Source: UBA9554 sp038205135
GTDB lineage: Bacteria > Pseudomonadota > Alphaproteobacteria > Rhodobacterales > Rhodobacteraceae
Reading direction: 5' to 3'
Assembly (NCBI GenBank): GCA_038205135.1
Contig: JBBRCF010000001.1
Location: 1-64,000 of the forward strand
DNA length: 64,000 nucleotides
In this document: positions 33,754-42,365 of the stretch, piece by piece
Layout of the letters: every line of letters begins with the position of its first letter
Position numbering within the stretch: position 1 is the stretch's first letter
Position numbers and translations under genes: made by a program
The notes under the pieces: generated by a model
Seen by the model: the letters and a program-made list of their open reading frames with translations, nothing else
Databases searched by the model: none
Told to the model about the DNA's origin: nothing

Positions 33754-34701
33754 ATGCTGCGCTATGTGCTGAAACGGTCGCTGTCGCTGCTGGTGTCGTT
33801 GCTGATCGCATCCGTGGTGATCTTTGCTGCGGTCGAGGTCGTGCCGGGCGATCCCGCCAGCTATATGTTGGGGATGAATGCACAGGCCGACACGCTGGCG
33901 GCGCTGCGGGATGAACTGGGCCTGAACGGATCGCTGGTGCAACGGTATCTGGGCTGGCTCGGCGGCATGGTGCAGGGCGATTTCGGCATCAGCTACACCT
34001 ACCGCACGCCGGTAGCGGGCATGGTCGCCGACAGGATGCAGGTGTCGCTGCCGCTGGCGTTGTACGCCTTGGCGCTGTCAACGCTGATCGCGTTTCCGGC
34101 GGGCATCTGGGCCGCCGCGCGGCGCGGGCAACCAGGCGATCTGGCGGTGATGGGGGCCACGCAACTGGGCGTGGCGATCCCGAATTTCTGGTTTGCCATG
34201 CTGATGGTGCTGGTGTTTGCGATCAATCTGCGCTGGTTTCCGGCCGGCGGTTTTGTCGGCTGGGACAAGGGGCTGTCGGCGGGGCTGCACAGTCTGACCC
34301 TGCCTGCCATCGCGCTGGCCCTGCCGCAGGCGGCAATCCTAACGCGGGTCATGCGGTCGGCGCTGATCGACGCGCTGTCCGAAGATTACATCCGCACCGC
34401 GCGCGCCAAGGGGCTGACCCGCGGGCAGGCATTGCGCCGCCACGCGCTGCGCAATGCGATGATCCCGGTGCTGACGATCATCGGGATGCAGTTTTCGTTC
34501 CTGCTGGCCGGCGCGATCATCATCGAAAACGTGTTCTACCTGCCGGGGCTGGGGCGGCTGATATTTCAGGCGATTTCGGCGCGCGATCTTATCGTGGTGG
34601 AATCCGTGGTGATGATCCTCGTCTTCGCGGTGATCATGGTGAATTTCGCCGTCGATCTGGCCTATGCGGCGGTCGATCCGCGTCTGAGGGCGCGAGAATG
34701 A
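33754..34701 (+). CDS. ABC transporter permease (DppB type)
   Basis: A 315-residue inner-membrane permease with six hydrophobic segments. It opens MLRYVLKRSLSLLVSLL, has DFGISYTYRTPVAGMVADRM and the EAA loop EDYIRTARAKGLTRGQALRRHALRNA in parts. These mark the BPD-transporter family of dipeptide importers. ATG 33754 is chosen; a GTG three codons upstream is equally open and neither has a clear ribosome site. Its stop overlaps the next start (ATGA). Confidence 0.92.
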   Translation: MLRYVLKRSLSLLVSLLIASVVIFAAVEVVPGDPASYMLGMNAQADTLAALRDELGLNGSLVQRYLGWLGGMVQGDFGISYTYRTPVAGMVADRMQVSLPLALYALALSTLIAFPAGIWAAARRGQPGDLAVMGATQLGVAIPNFWFAMLMVLVFAINLRWFPAGGFVGWDKGLSAGLHSLTLPAIALALPQAAILTRVMRSALIDALSEDYIRTARAKGLTRGQALRRHALRNAMIPVLTIIGMQFSFLLAGAIIIENVFYLPGLGRLIFQAISARDLIVVESVVMILVFAVIMVNFAVDLAYAAVDPRLRARE

Positions 34702-35513
34702 GGGGCCTGTCTTTCCGGTTCGGGCTGGCGCTGGTTGTCCTTGTGCTGGGGGCCGCCGCTGTCAGCCTGTTCTGGGTGCCGCAGGACGTAAACAGCCTGA
34801 ACATCGCGGCCAAGCTGAAATCGCCAAGCTGGGCGCATCCGATGGGCACGGATCATTTCGGCCGCGATATCCTGTCGATGATCATGGTCGGCGCGCGCAC
34901 CTCCATTTTGGTGGCGCTGGTGGCCGTCACAATCGGCATGGGTATCGGCGTGCCGCTGGGTCTGGCAGCGGCGGCGACCCGGGGCGGCTGGCTGGACGAG
35001 ATCATCATGCGCGGCAACGATCTGGTGTTCGCCTTTCCGTCGCTGGTGATCGCGATCCTGATCACCGCGACCTTTGGCCCGTCGGCGATCAATGCGATTC
35101 TGGCTATCGGCATTTTCAACATCCCGGTGTTTGCGCGGGTGACACGGGGCGGTGCGCTGTCGCTGTGGACCCGCGACTGGACGCTGGCGGCGCGGGTGGC
35201 GGGCAAGGGGCCGGCGCGGATCAGCGTCGAACATATCCTGCCCAATGTCGCCAACCTGTTGATCGTGCAAGGTACGATCCAGTTTTCATTGGGCATTCTG
35301 GCCGAAGCGGGCCTATCCTACGTCGGGCTTGGCGCACAGCCACCAACGCCAAGCTGGGGCCGGATGCTGGCAGAAAGCCAGACGATGATTTCGTTCGCGC
35401 CGCATCTGGCGATCTTTCCGGGGCTGGCGATATTATTGACCGTTCTGGGGTTGAACCTGTTGGGCGACGGGCTGCGCGATGCGCTTGACCCGCGGTTGCG
35501 GCGGTCGCGATGA
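34698..35513 (+). CDS. ABC transporter permease (DppC type)
   Basis: A 271-residue permease, second half of the dipeptide-type channel. The N-terminus has the conserved HPMGTDHFGRDILS, and the cytoplasmic EAA loop is WTLAARVAGKGPARISVEHILPN. About six hydrophobic segments follow the family pattern. Both ends overlap neighbours by four bases, so it is translationally coupled to DppB-like and the fused ATPase. Confidence 0.93.
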   Translation: MRGLSFRFGLALVVLVLGAAAVSLFWVPQDVNSLNIAAKLKSPSWAHPMGTDHFGRDILSMIMVGARTSILVALVAVTIGMGIGVPLGLAAAATRGGWLDEIIMRGNDLVFAFPSLVIAILITATFGPSAINAILAIGIFNIPVFARVTRGGALSLWTRDWTLAARVAGKGPARISVEHILPNVANLLIVQGTIQFSLGILAEAGLSYVGLGAQPPTPSWGRMLAESQTMISFAPHLAIFPGLAILLTVLGLNLLGDGLRDALDPRLRRSR

Positions 35514-37087
35514 CATTGCTGGTGATCGACAACCTGCATATGGCCATCGCCGGGCACCCGGTGCTGCGCGGCGTGTCATTGTCATTGGCCCCCGGCGAAG
35601 TACTGGGCGTGATCGGCGAAAGCGGGTCGGGCAAATCGATGACGGCGTTTGCAGTGATGCAACTGCTGCCGGATGCGGCGCGGTGCAGCGGGCGCATCCT
35701 GCTGGATGGGCAGGACGTGCTGCGTCTGAATGAACCGGCCTTGTGCGGCTTGCGCGGGCGCGATGTGGGCATGGTGTTTCAGGAACCGATGACGGCGCTG
35801 AACCCGCTGAAAACCATTGGCGATCAGGTGGCGGAAACCATCCTGATCCATCAAAATCTGTCCCGGTCCGATGCGATGGCGCGCGCCGCCGATGCACTGA
35901 CCCGCGCTGAACTGCCGCCCGACCGGTTTCCGATGACGCGGTTTCCACATGAGTTGTCCGGCGGGCAACGGCAGCGCGTGGTGATCGCAATGGCGATTGC
36001 GCTGCGGCCCAAACTGTTGATTGCGGATGAACCGACCACCGCATTGGACGTGACGACGCAGGCGCAGATCCTTGCGCTGTTGACCCGGCTGGCGCGTGAG
36101 GATGGCATGGGCCTGATGTTGATCACTCATGATCTGGCAGTGGTGGCCGGCATGGCGGACCGCATCGCGATCATGAAGGCGGGTCAGGTGGTGGAAACCG
36201 GGCCTGTTGCGCTGTTGTCGGGCGGGCTGACGCACCCCTATTCCCGCGCGTTGCTGGCCGCATCCACGCATCAGCCTACGCGCGACGGCGGCGACGATGG
36301 CGAGGTGATCCTGCGCGTGCAGGACGTGGTGCGTGAATATCCCGGGCGGCGGCATCTGTGGGGGCGCACCGCGCCGTTTCGCGCGGTGGACGGGGTCAGC
36401 TTTACGATCCGGCGCGGCGAAAGTCTGGGGTTGGTGGGCGAATCCGGTTGCGGCAAATCCACCCTGACCCGCGCCATTCTGGGGCTGGAACCGGTGCAGG
36501 GCGGTGCAATCACCTTTCGCGGCCAGCCGGTCATGCCCGGCATGGGCAATGACCTGCGCGCCGGCATGCAGGTGGTGTTTCAGGACCCTTACGGCAGTTT
36601 CAACCCGCGCTGGCGGGTCGACCGTCTGGTGGCCGAACCGTTCCACCTGATGAAGGTCGCCCCCGATCAGGCGCAGGACCGCGTCCGTGATGCGTTGCAG
36701 GCGGTGGGCCTGCAGGCGTCCGACATGCACAAATATATCCACGAATTTTCCGGCGGACAGCGGCAGCGCATCGCGATTGCCCGCGCGTTGATCACCCGGC
36801 CCGATCTGATCGTGCTGGACGAGGCGGTGTCGGCGCTGGATGTATCGGTGCGCGCGCAGGTGCTGGACCTGCTGGCGGATCTGTCCGACCGGCTGGGCCT
36901 GACCTATCTGTTCATCAGTCATGATCTGACCGTGGTGCGCGCCATCACCGACCGGGTGATGGTGATGCAGGCGGGCCGCATCGTCGAAGAAGGTCTGACA
37001 GCGCAAGTGCTGACCAACCCCCGCCATCCCTATACGCAGCAATTGATTGATGCTGCGCCGACATTGCCAACAGGAGTTGCCGCATGA
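35510..37087 (+). CDS. ABC transporter ATPase with two fused ATP-binding domains (DppD-DppF type)
   Basis: A 525-residue protein with two complete ABC domains in one chain. Domain 1: Walker A GESGSGKS (about residue 39), signature LSGGQRQR, Walker B LLIADEP. Domain 2: Walker A GESGCGKS, signature FSGGQRQR, Walker B IVLDEA. Between them the typical oligopeptide linker HPYSRALL appears, and again as HPYTQQLI at the end. The fusion replaces separate DppD and DppF subunits. Start and stop both overlap neighbours by four bases. Confidence 0.94.
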   Translation: MTLLVIDNLHMAIAGHPVLRGVSLSLAPGEVLGVIGESGSGKSMTAFAVMQLLPDAARCSGRILLDGQDVLRLNEPALCGLRGRDVGMVFQEPMTALNPLKTIGDQVAETILIHQNLSRSDAMARAADALTRAELPPDRFPMTRFPHELSGGQRQRVVIAMAIALRPKLLIADEPTTALDVTTQAQILALLTRLAREDGMGLMLITHDLAVVAGMADRIAIMKAGQVVETGPVALLSGGLTHPYSRALLAASTHQPTRDGGDDGEVILRVQDVVREYPGRRHLWGRTAPFRAVDGVSFTIRRGESLGLVGESGCGKSTLTRAILGLEPVQGGAITFRGQPVMPGMGNDLRAGMQVVFQDPYGSFNPRWRVDRLVAEPFHLMKVAPDQAQDRVRDALQAVGLQASDMHKYIHEFSGGQRQRIAIARALITRPDLIVLDEAVSALDVSVRAQVLDLLADLSDRLGLTYLFISHDLTVVRAITDRVMVMQAGRIVEEGLTAQVLTNPRHPYTQQLIDAAPTLPTGVAA

Positions 37088-38532
37088 CCGACCTAGCGCT
37101 TTGGTTCGACCCGTCGAAATGCTTGATTGGCGGGGAATGGGTCGCAGCCTCTGGCGGAACCTTGCCGCTGTTCGACCCATCGACGGGCGCGGAAATCGGC
37201 GCGATCGCGCGCGGTCAGGCGGCGGATATCGACGCCGCAGTTGCGGCGGCAGAGGCGGCGCAGCGCGGCCCTTGGGGCCGGATGACCGCCACCGAACGCG
37301 GGCGCATCCTGACGCGGCTGGGCCGGCTGGTCGAAGACCGCGTCGACGATCTGGCCCGGATTGAGGCGTTTGACGTCGGCAAGCCGCTGAAACAGGCGCG
37401 CGCCGATGCGGTCGCCTTGGCGCGGTATTGCGAATATTACGGCGGCGCGGCGGACAAACTGATGGGGGAAACCATCCCCTATCTGGATGGATATACGGTG
37501 TATACCATTCGTGAGCCGCATGGCATCACAGGCCATATCGTGCCCTGGAACTATCCGATGCAGATCATCGGCCGGTCGGTGGGCGCTGCGCTCGCCACCG
37601 GCAACGCCTGCGTGTTGAAACCGGCCGAGGATGCGTGCCTGACCGCGCTGGCATTTGCCGACATGGCGCGCGCGGCGGGGCTGCCGGACGGCGTGCTGAA
37701 CGTGGTCCCCGGTCTGGGGTCCGAGGCGGGCGCGGCCCTGACCGCGCATCCGGGCATCCACCACATAAGCTTTACCGGGTCCGTCGGCACCGGCATGGCG
37801 GTACAGGCGGCGGCGGCGCGCAATGTGGTGCCCGTGACGCTGGAACTGGGCGGGAAATCCCCGCAGGTGGTGTTCGATGATGCCGATCTGGACCGTGCGC
37901 TGCCATTTCTGGTCAATGCGGGCATCCAGAATTGCGGGCAGACCTGTTCGGCCTCGTCGCGCATTCTGGTGCAGCGCGGCGTTTATGATCAGGTGCTGGC
38001 GCGGATGGCGGAACGCTACAACGCGCTGCGCGTCGGGCCGGCGCTGGATGATCTGGACGTCGGCCCGGTGATTTCCGCCCGACAGCAGCGCATCGTCACA
38101 GGGTTTCTGGCGCAGGGCGCGGACCTGGAGGTGGCGGGTCGCGCAACGCTGGGCGATCTGCCTGCGGGCGGCTATTACATCGCGCCCACATTGCTGGCCG
38201 GCGTCAGCCCCAGTCATGCACTGGCCCGCGACGAAATCTTTGGCCCGGTGCAGGTGGTGATCCCGTTTGCCACCGAAGACGAGGCGGTGGCGATTGCCAA
38301 TGGCACGGATTACGGGCTTGTCGCGTCGGTCTGGACTCGTGACGGTGGCCGCCAGATGCGCCTGGCCCGCGCCATTCGGGCCGGGCAGGTGTTTCTGAAC
38401 AATTACGGCGCGGGCGGCGGAGTGGAATTGCCGTTTGGCGGCATGGGCAAATCCGGGCATGGCCGCGAAAAGGGCTTCGAGGCGCTGTACGGCTTTACGA
38501 CTCTGAAAACCGTAGCCGCGTGGCACGGATAA
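37084..38532 (+). CDS. NAD(P)-dependent aldehyde dehydrogenase
   Basis: A 482-residue ALDH. IVPWNYPMQI (cofactor), SFTGSVGTG, the catalytic Glu in LELGGKSPQ, the catalytic Cys in GQTCSASS and the EIFGPVQVV motif are complete. It oxidises an aldehyde to the acid; the closest recognisable look is betaine-aldehyde/gamma-aminobutyraldehyde-like members, but the substrate is not set. It is coupled to the ABC ATPase gene by a four-base overlap, so it probably works on what the importer brings in. Confidence 0.93.
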   Translation: MTDLALWFDPSKCLIGGEWVAASGGTLPLFDPSTGAEIGAIARGQAADIDAAVAAAEAAQRGPWGRMTATERGRILTRLGRLVEDRVDDLARIEAFDVGKPLKQARADAVALARYCEYYGGAADKLMGETIPYLDGYTVYTIREPHGITGHIVPWNYPMQIIGRSVGAALATGNACVLKPAEDACLTALAFADMARAAGLPDGVLNVVPGLGSEAGAALTAHPGIHHISFTGSVGTGMAVQAAAARNVVPVTLELGGKSPQVVFDDADLDRALPFLVNAGIQNCGQTCSASSRILVQRGVYDQVLARMAERYNALRVGPALDDLDVGPVISARQQRIVTGFLAQGADLEVAGRATLGDLPAGGYYIAPTLLAGVSPSHALARDEIFGPVQVVIPFATEDEAVAIANGTDYGLVASVWTRDGGRQMRLARAIRAGQVFLNNYGAGGGVELPFGGMGKSGHGREKGFEALYGFTTLKTVAAWHG

Positions 38533-38555
38533 AATCAAAAAAGGGAGGGACAATC

Positions 38556-39296
38556 ATGAGACTGCAAGGCAAGACTGCCATCGTGACCGGGGGCGCATCG
38601 GGGTTCGGCGCGGGCATCGTGCGGAAATTCGCGGCCGAGGGCGCGCATGTGTTGGTGGCGGACATCAACGCCGACGGTGCGGCGGCGATGGCAACCGAGG
38701 TGAACGGCCTGTCGATGGCTACCAACGTGGCCGACAAGGCCAGCGTCGGCGCGCTGGTGGATTTCGCGATGGAACGGCTGGGGCGGGTGGATATCCTGAT
38801 CAACAACGCCGGGATCACCCACTTGCCCATGCCGATGGAAGACGTGGGCGACGACGAATTTGACCGCGTGTTCGCGGTGAACTGCAAGTCGGTCTACCTG
38901 TTTGCCCGCGCGCTGGTCCCGCACATGAAGAGCCATAAATCCGGCGCGATCCTGAATATTGCGTCTACAGCGGGCTTGTCACCGCGGCCCCGGCTGAACT
39001 GGTACAACGCGTCCAAAGGCTGGATGATCACCGCGACCAAGGCGATGGCGGTGGAACTGGCACCCATCGGCGTGCGGGTCAACGCGCTGTGCCCGGTGGC
39101 CGGCGAAACGCCGCTGCTGGCGTCGTTCATGGGGCAGGACACGCCGGAAATGCGGGCAAAATTTCTGTCCACCATCCCCCTGGGCCGGTTTTCCACGCCC
39201 GAAGACATGGGCAACGCCGCGTGTTTCCTGTGTTCCGACGAGGCCAGCATGATCACGGGCGTGGCCATGGAGGTGGACGGCGGGCGCTGTATCTAA
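38556..39296 (+). CDS. SDR-family oxidoreductase
   Basis: A 246-residue classical short-chain dehydrogenase. TGGASGFGAGI (residues about 11-21) binds the cofactor, VADIN after the second strand carries the Asp that favours NAD(H), NNAG is present, and the catalytic set is Ser in NIASTAG, and Tyr/Lys in WYNASKG. Likely oxidises a secondary alcohol or reduces a ketone. GGGAGGG precedes ATG 38556. It ends the ABC-ALDH-SDR operon and its stop overlaps that of the convergent methyltransferase gene. Confidence 0.92.
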   Translation: MRLQGKTAIVTGGASGFGAGIVRKFAAEGAHVLVADINADGAAAMATEVNGLSMATNVADKASVGALVDFAMERLGRVDILINNAGITHLPMPMEDVGDDEFDRVFAVNCKSVYLFARALVPHMKSHKSGAILNIASTAGLSPRPRLNWYNASKGWMITATKAMAVELAPIGVRVNALCPVAGETPLLASFMGQDTPEMRAKFLSTIPLGRFSTPEDMGNAACFLCSDEASMITGVAMEVDGGRCI

Positions 39297-40198
39297 CCGG
39301 CCCGCACCGCGGTCACGATCAGGCTGGCGACCGGTTCGCCCCGGTCGTGGCGCAGCGTGGCGGGGGTCAGCAGTGGCACGAACCCCGCCGCGGTCAGAAC
39401 GCGCATCAGATAAGGTGCCGCATGGGCATAGCGGCTGGTGGGTTGTAAAGACACCTCGCCCTCGGCCAGCGCCTCGACCGTAAAGGCCAAAAGGCCGCCC
39501 AGCGCAAGGTTGGAGGCGGCCCACCCGATGATCGCGTCCAGCGCCCCCAGATAGATGAACACATCGGCGGCCAGGATCAGGTCATAAGGTGCGTCCGCCT
39601 GCGGCATCTGCGCGATGTCCTGTTCCCACAGCCGGTCATACACCCGCTTGTCTGCCGCCAGCCGCAGCATGCCGGGCGACAGATCGCAGCCCGCCAGCCA
39701 CCCGGCATCGGGCCGGATCGCCACCCCCATCAACCCGGTTCCGCATCCAAGATCCAGCACGCGGGCAAACGGCGCGTGCCCGAGCACCGCCTCGCGCAGC
39801 ATGTCCGGGCCGCGATAGCCCAACGCATCGACCAGCGACGCCTCGAAACCGGGCGCGTAACTGTCATACAGCGTGCGGATAAAGGCTGGCGGCATGGTGG
39901 CGGACCTGGGCACATCCCGCGTCAGATCGATTCTTACCCCGGCCCCCAGCGGATCGGCGGGGTCCAGCGCCAGCACTCTGTCCCAGGCCGACACCGCGCC
40001 TGCGACATCGCCCGCCGCAATCCGCCATTCGCCCAGCCGGAACCACCCGGCGGGCCAGCCCGGCACAAGGTCCAGCGCCTGTGCCATCAGGTCGGCGGCA
40101 GCGGCGACATCACCGGTGGCGGCCAACCCCTCGGCATAGGCGGCACGGCGGTCGGCAATCGGATCGCCCGAGGTCAGGCGCAGCGGGGGCATGGGCAT
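39293..40198 (-). CDS. TPR-containing SAM-dependent methyltransferase
   Basis: A 301-residue protein. Residues about 15-80 form two TPR-like helix pairs (ADRRAAYAEGLAATG and WPAGWFRLGEWRIAAGD). From about 105 there is a class I methyltransferase domain: VLDLGCGTGLMG is motif I, followed by AGCDLSPGMLRLA and the acidic ILAADVFIYLG. The DSYAPGFEASLV linker is typical of TPR-methyltransferases of this kind. Its target is unknown. ATG 40198 follows GGAAG; upstream codons are rejected. It is divergent from the liv-type operon. Confidence 0.85.
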   Translation of the reverse strand: MPMPPLRLTSGDPIADRRAAYAEGLAATGDVAAAADLMAQALDLVPGWPAGWFRLGEWRIAAGDVAGAVSAWDRVLALDPADPLGAGVRIDLTRDVPRSATMPPAFIRTLYDSYAPGFEASLVDALGYRGPDMLREAVLGHAPFARVLDLGCGTGLMGVAIRPDAGWLAGCDLSPGMLRLAADKRVYDRLWEQDIAQMPQADAPYDLILAADVFIYLGALDAIIGWAASNLALGGLLAFTVEALAEGEVSLQPTSRYAHAAPYLMRVLTAAGFVPLLTPATLRHDRGEPVASLIVTAVRAG

Positions 40199-40287
40199 GG
40201 CATCTTCCGTAGCAACGCTGCCGCATTGCGCCCCGAGGATGGCGGCTGTCAAGCGCCGCCGCACCCCAGGTTACGCGGTCCTACGTA

Positions 40288-40318
40288 TTGACAGGTGCGG
40301 GTACCGAGGCAGACAAAT
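40288..40318 (+). promoter_or_regulatory. Possible promoter of the liv-type operon
   Basis: A perfect TTGACA at 40288-40293 is followed after 19 bases by ACAAAT, a weak -10. It lies 60 bases before the binding-protein start, in the divergent gap with the methyltransferase gene. The -10 match is poor, so this is tentative. Confidence 0.35.
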
Positions 40319-40377
40319 CAGGCGGGGAAACTGCAAGACCGCGCGCGACCTGCGCGCCGCATCAGGGAGGAACACGC

Positions 40378-41568
40378 ATGAAACGGAACATACGGTCCAG
40401 CATGGTTTCGGCCATCGCTTTGGTGCTTGCGATGACGGTCCCGGGCCGGGCCGACATCATCATTGCCCATGTCCATGACAAGACCGGCGCGCTGGAAGCC
40501 TATGCGAAACAATCGCATGACGGGCTGATGCTGGGTCTGGAATACGCAACCGGCGGCACCATGGAAGTGAACGGCGAAAAGATCGTCGTCATCGAAAAGG
40601 ACAGCCAGCTGAAACCTGACATCGGCAGGGCGCTGCTGGCCGAGGCCTACGGCGACGACAATGTCGATCTGGCGGTTGGGGGCACCTCGTCGGGTGTGGC
40701 GCTGGCGATGCTGCCCGTGGCCGAGGAATACGAAAAGCTGCTGATCGTGCACCCGGCGGTGGCGGATTCGATCACCGGCAAGGACTGGAACAAGTTCATC
40801 TTCCGCACCGGGCGCAATTCGTCGCAGGATGCCATCGCGCAGGCACGCGCCATGGCGGCACCGGGCGTCAAGATCGCGACGCTGGCACAGGACTATGCCT
40901 TTGGCCGCGACGGCGTGGCCGCGTTCAAGGCGGCGCTGGACGGCACCGGGGCAGACCTGCTGCACGAAGAATATGTGCCCACGGACACCACCGATTTCAC
41001 CGCCGCCGCCGAGCGCATCTTTGCCGCGATGAAGGATGTGGACGGCCCGAAAAAACTGTTCGTGCTGTGGGCGGGTGGCGGTAACCCGATGGGCAAGATC
41101 AACGCGATGGACCCGTCGCGGTTCGGGGTCGAGATGTCATCGGGCGGCAACATTCTGGCAGCCCTGAAAGGCTACAAGGATTTCCCCGGCATGGAAGGGG
41201 CGATCTATTATTACTACGAACTGCCCAAGAACCCGGTGAATGACTGGCTGGTCACCGAACATCAGAAACGGTTCAACAGCCCGCCGGATTTCTTTACCGC
41301 AGGCGGCATGACGACCGGCATCTACATCGTGGAAGCGCTGAAAAAGGCCGGGTCCAAGGACACCGGGGCTCTGATCGCCGCGATGGAAGGTCTGGAATGG
41401 GAAACGCCCAAGGGCAAGATGGTGATGCGTGCGGATGACCATCAGGCGCTGCAATCCATGTACCATTTCAAGGTCGCGGTGAAGGAGGGTGTGGAATGGG
41501 CGGTGCCGGAACTGGTCCGGGAACTAACCGTCGACGATCTGCCCGTGCCGATCCTGAACAAGAAATAA
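40378..41568 (+). CDS. ABC transporter substrate-binding protein, branched-chain-amino-acid type
   Basis: A 396-residue periplasmic protein of the Leu/Ile/Val-binding (Peripla_BP_6) family. Residues 1-25 are a signal peptide ending GRA. DKTGALEAYAKQSHDGLMLGLEYATGG, LAVGGTSSGVALAM and DYAFGRDGVAAFKAAL show the two-lobed fold. GGGAGG lies before ATG 40378. Such proteins bind amino acids, amides or urea, and the ligand here is not evident. It heads a complete five-gene import operon. Confidence 0.92.
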   Translation: MKRNIRSSMVSAIALVLAMTVPGRADIIIAHVHDKTGALEAYAKQSHDGLMLGLEYATGGTMEVNGEKIVVIEKDSQLKPDIGRALLAEAYGDDNVDLAVGGTSSGVALAMLPVAEEYEKLLIVHPAVADSITGKDWNKFIFRTGRNSSQDAIAQARAMAAPGVKIATLAQDYAFGRDGVAAFKAALDGTGADLLHEEYVPTDTTDFTAAAERIFAAMKDVDGPKKLFVLWAGGGNPMGKINAMDPSRFGVEMSSGGNILAALKGYKDFPGMEGAIYYYYELPKNPVNDWLVTEHQKRFNSPPDFFTAGGMTTGIYIVEALKKAGSKDTGALIAAMEGLEWETPKGKMVMRADDHQALQSMYHFKVAVKEGVEWAVPELVRELTVDDLPVPILNKK

Positions 41569-41606
41569 GGAATGGGGCCGGGCGCGATCCCGGCCCCGCA
41601 ACCGCC

Positions 41607-42365
41607 ATGGCGCTGCTGGAAACCCGTGATCTGACGGTCCGCTTTGGCGGGCATGTGGCGGTCGATGCCGTAACCTGCGCGTTTCAGGCCGGCGAATTGA
41701 CGGCCATCGTCGGCCCGAACGGCGCGGGCAAGACGACGTATTTCAACCTGATCTCGGGCCAGATTGCGGCCAGCGCCGGGCAGGTCACGTTGGATGGCCA
41801 CGATCTGGCGCGGCTGTCGGTATCGGCCCGCGCGCGGGCGGGGGTGGGCCGCGCGTTTCAGCTGACCAACCTGTTTCCCGGCCTGTCGGTGCTGGAAAAC
41901 GTGCGGCTGGTCATGCAGCGGCAGGCCGGGCTGGGGTTTGCCATGTTCACCACCGCGAGCGCCCATCGCGATGTGACCGACCGCGCGGCGGCGCTGTTGT
42001 CACAGGTGCATCTGGCGCCGCGCGCGGGCAGTCTGGTGCGCGAACTGAGCCACGGCGACCAGCGCAAGCTGGAAGTGGCGATGCTGATCGCGCTGGACCC
42101 CAAGGTGTACATGTTCGACGAACCCACGGCGGGCATGTCGGGCGACGAAGCCCCCGTGGTGCTGGACCTGATCCGCGGCCTGAAATCGCGGACCGATCGC
42201 GCGATCTTGCTGGTGGAACACAAGATGGACGTGATCGCGCAGCTGGCCGACCGGATCATCGTGTTGCACAACGGCACGCTGGTGGCGGACGGGGCCCCCG
42301 CCGCAGTGATCGCGTCCGACGTGGTGCAAGAGGCCTATATGGGAAAGCCGCTGGATGACATCTGA
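41607..42365 (+). CDS. ABC transporter ATPase, LivG type
   Basis: A 252-residue ABC ATPase. Walker A GPNGAGKT (about residue 36), the Q-loop region GRAFQLTNLFPGLSVLENV, signature LSHGDQRKLEVAM and Walker B YMFDEPTAGMS are present. The long block between Q-loop and signature is the LivG hallmark. It overlaps the next gene by 11 bases. Confidence 0.93.
   Translation: MALLETRDLTVRFGGHVAVDAVTCAFQAGELTAIVGPNGAGKTTYFNLISGQIAASAGQVTLDGHDLARLSVSARARAGVGRAFQLTNLFPGLSVLENVRLVMQRQAGLGFAMFTTASAHRDVTDRAAALLSQVHLAPRAGSLVRELSHGDQRKLEVAMLIALDPKVYMFDEPTAGMSGDEAPVVLDLIRGLKSRTDRAILLVEHKMDVIAQLADRIIVLHNGTLVADGAPAAVIASDVVQEAYMGKPLDDI

Noticed and set aside
32016..33755. A 579-codon minus-strand frame opposite the binding-protein gene
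   Set aside because: Shadow of a clear SBP gene; His/Arg/Gly-rich with no family features.
35582..38553. Two long minus-strand frames opposite the ABC ATPase and aldehyde dehydrogenase
   Set aside because: Antisense artefacts of GC-rich third positions; no motifs.
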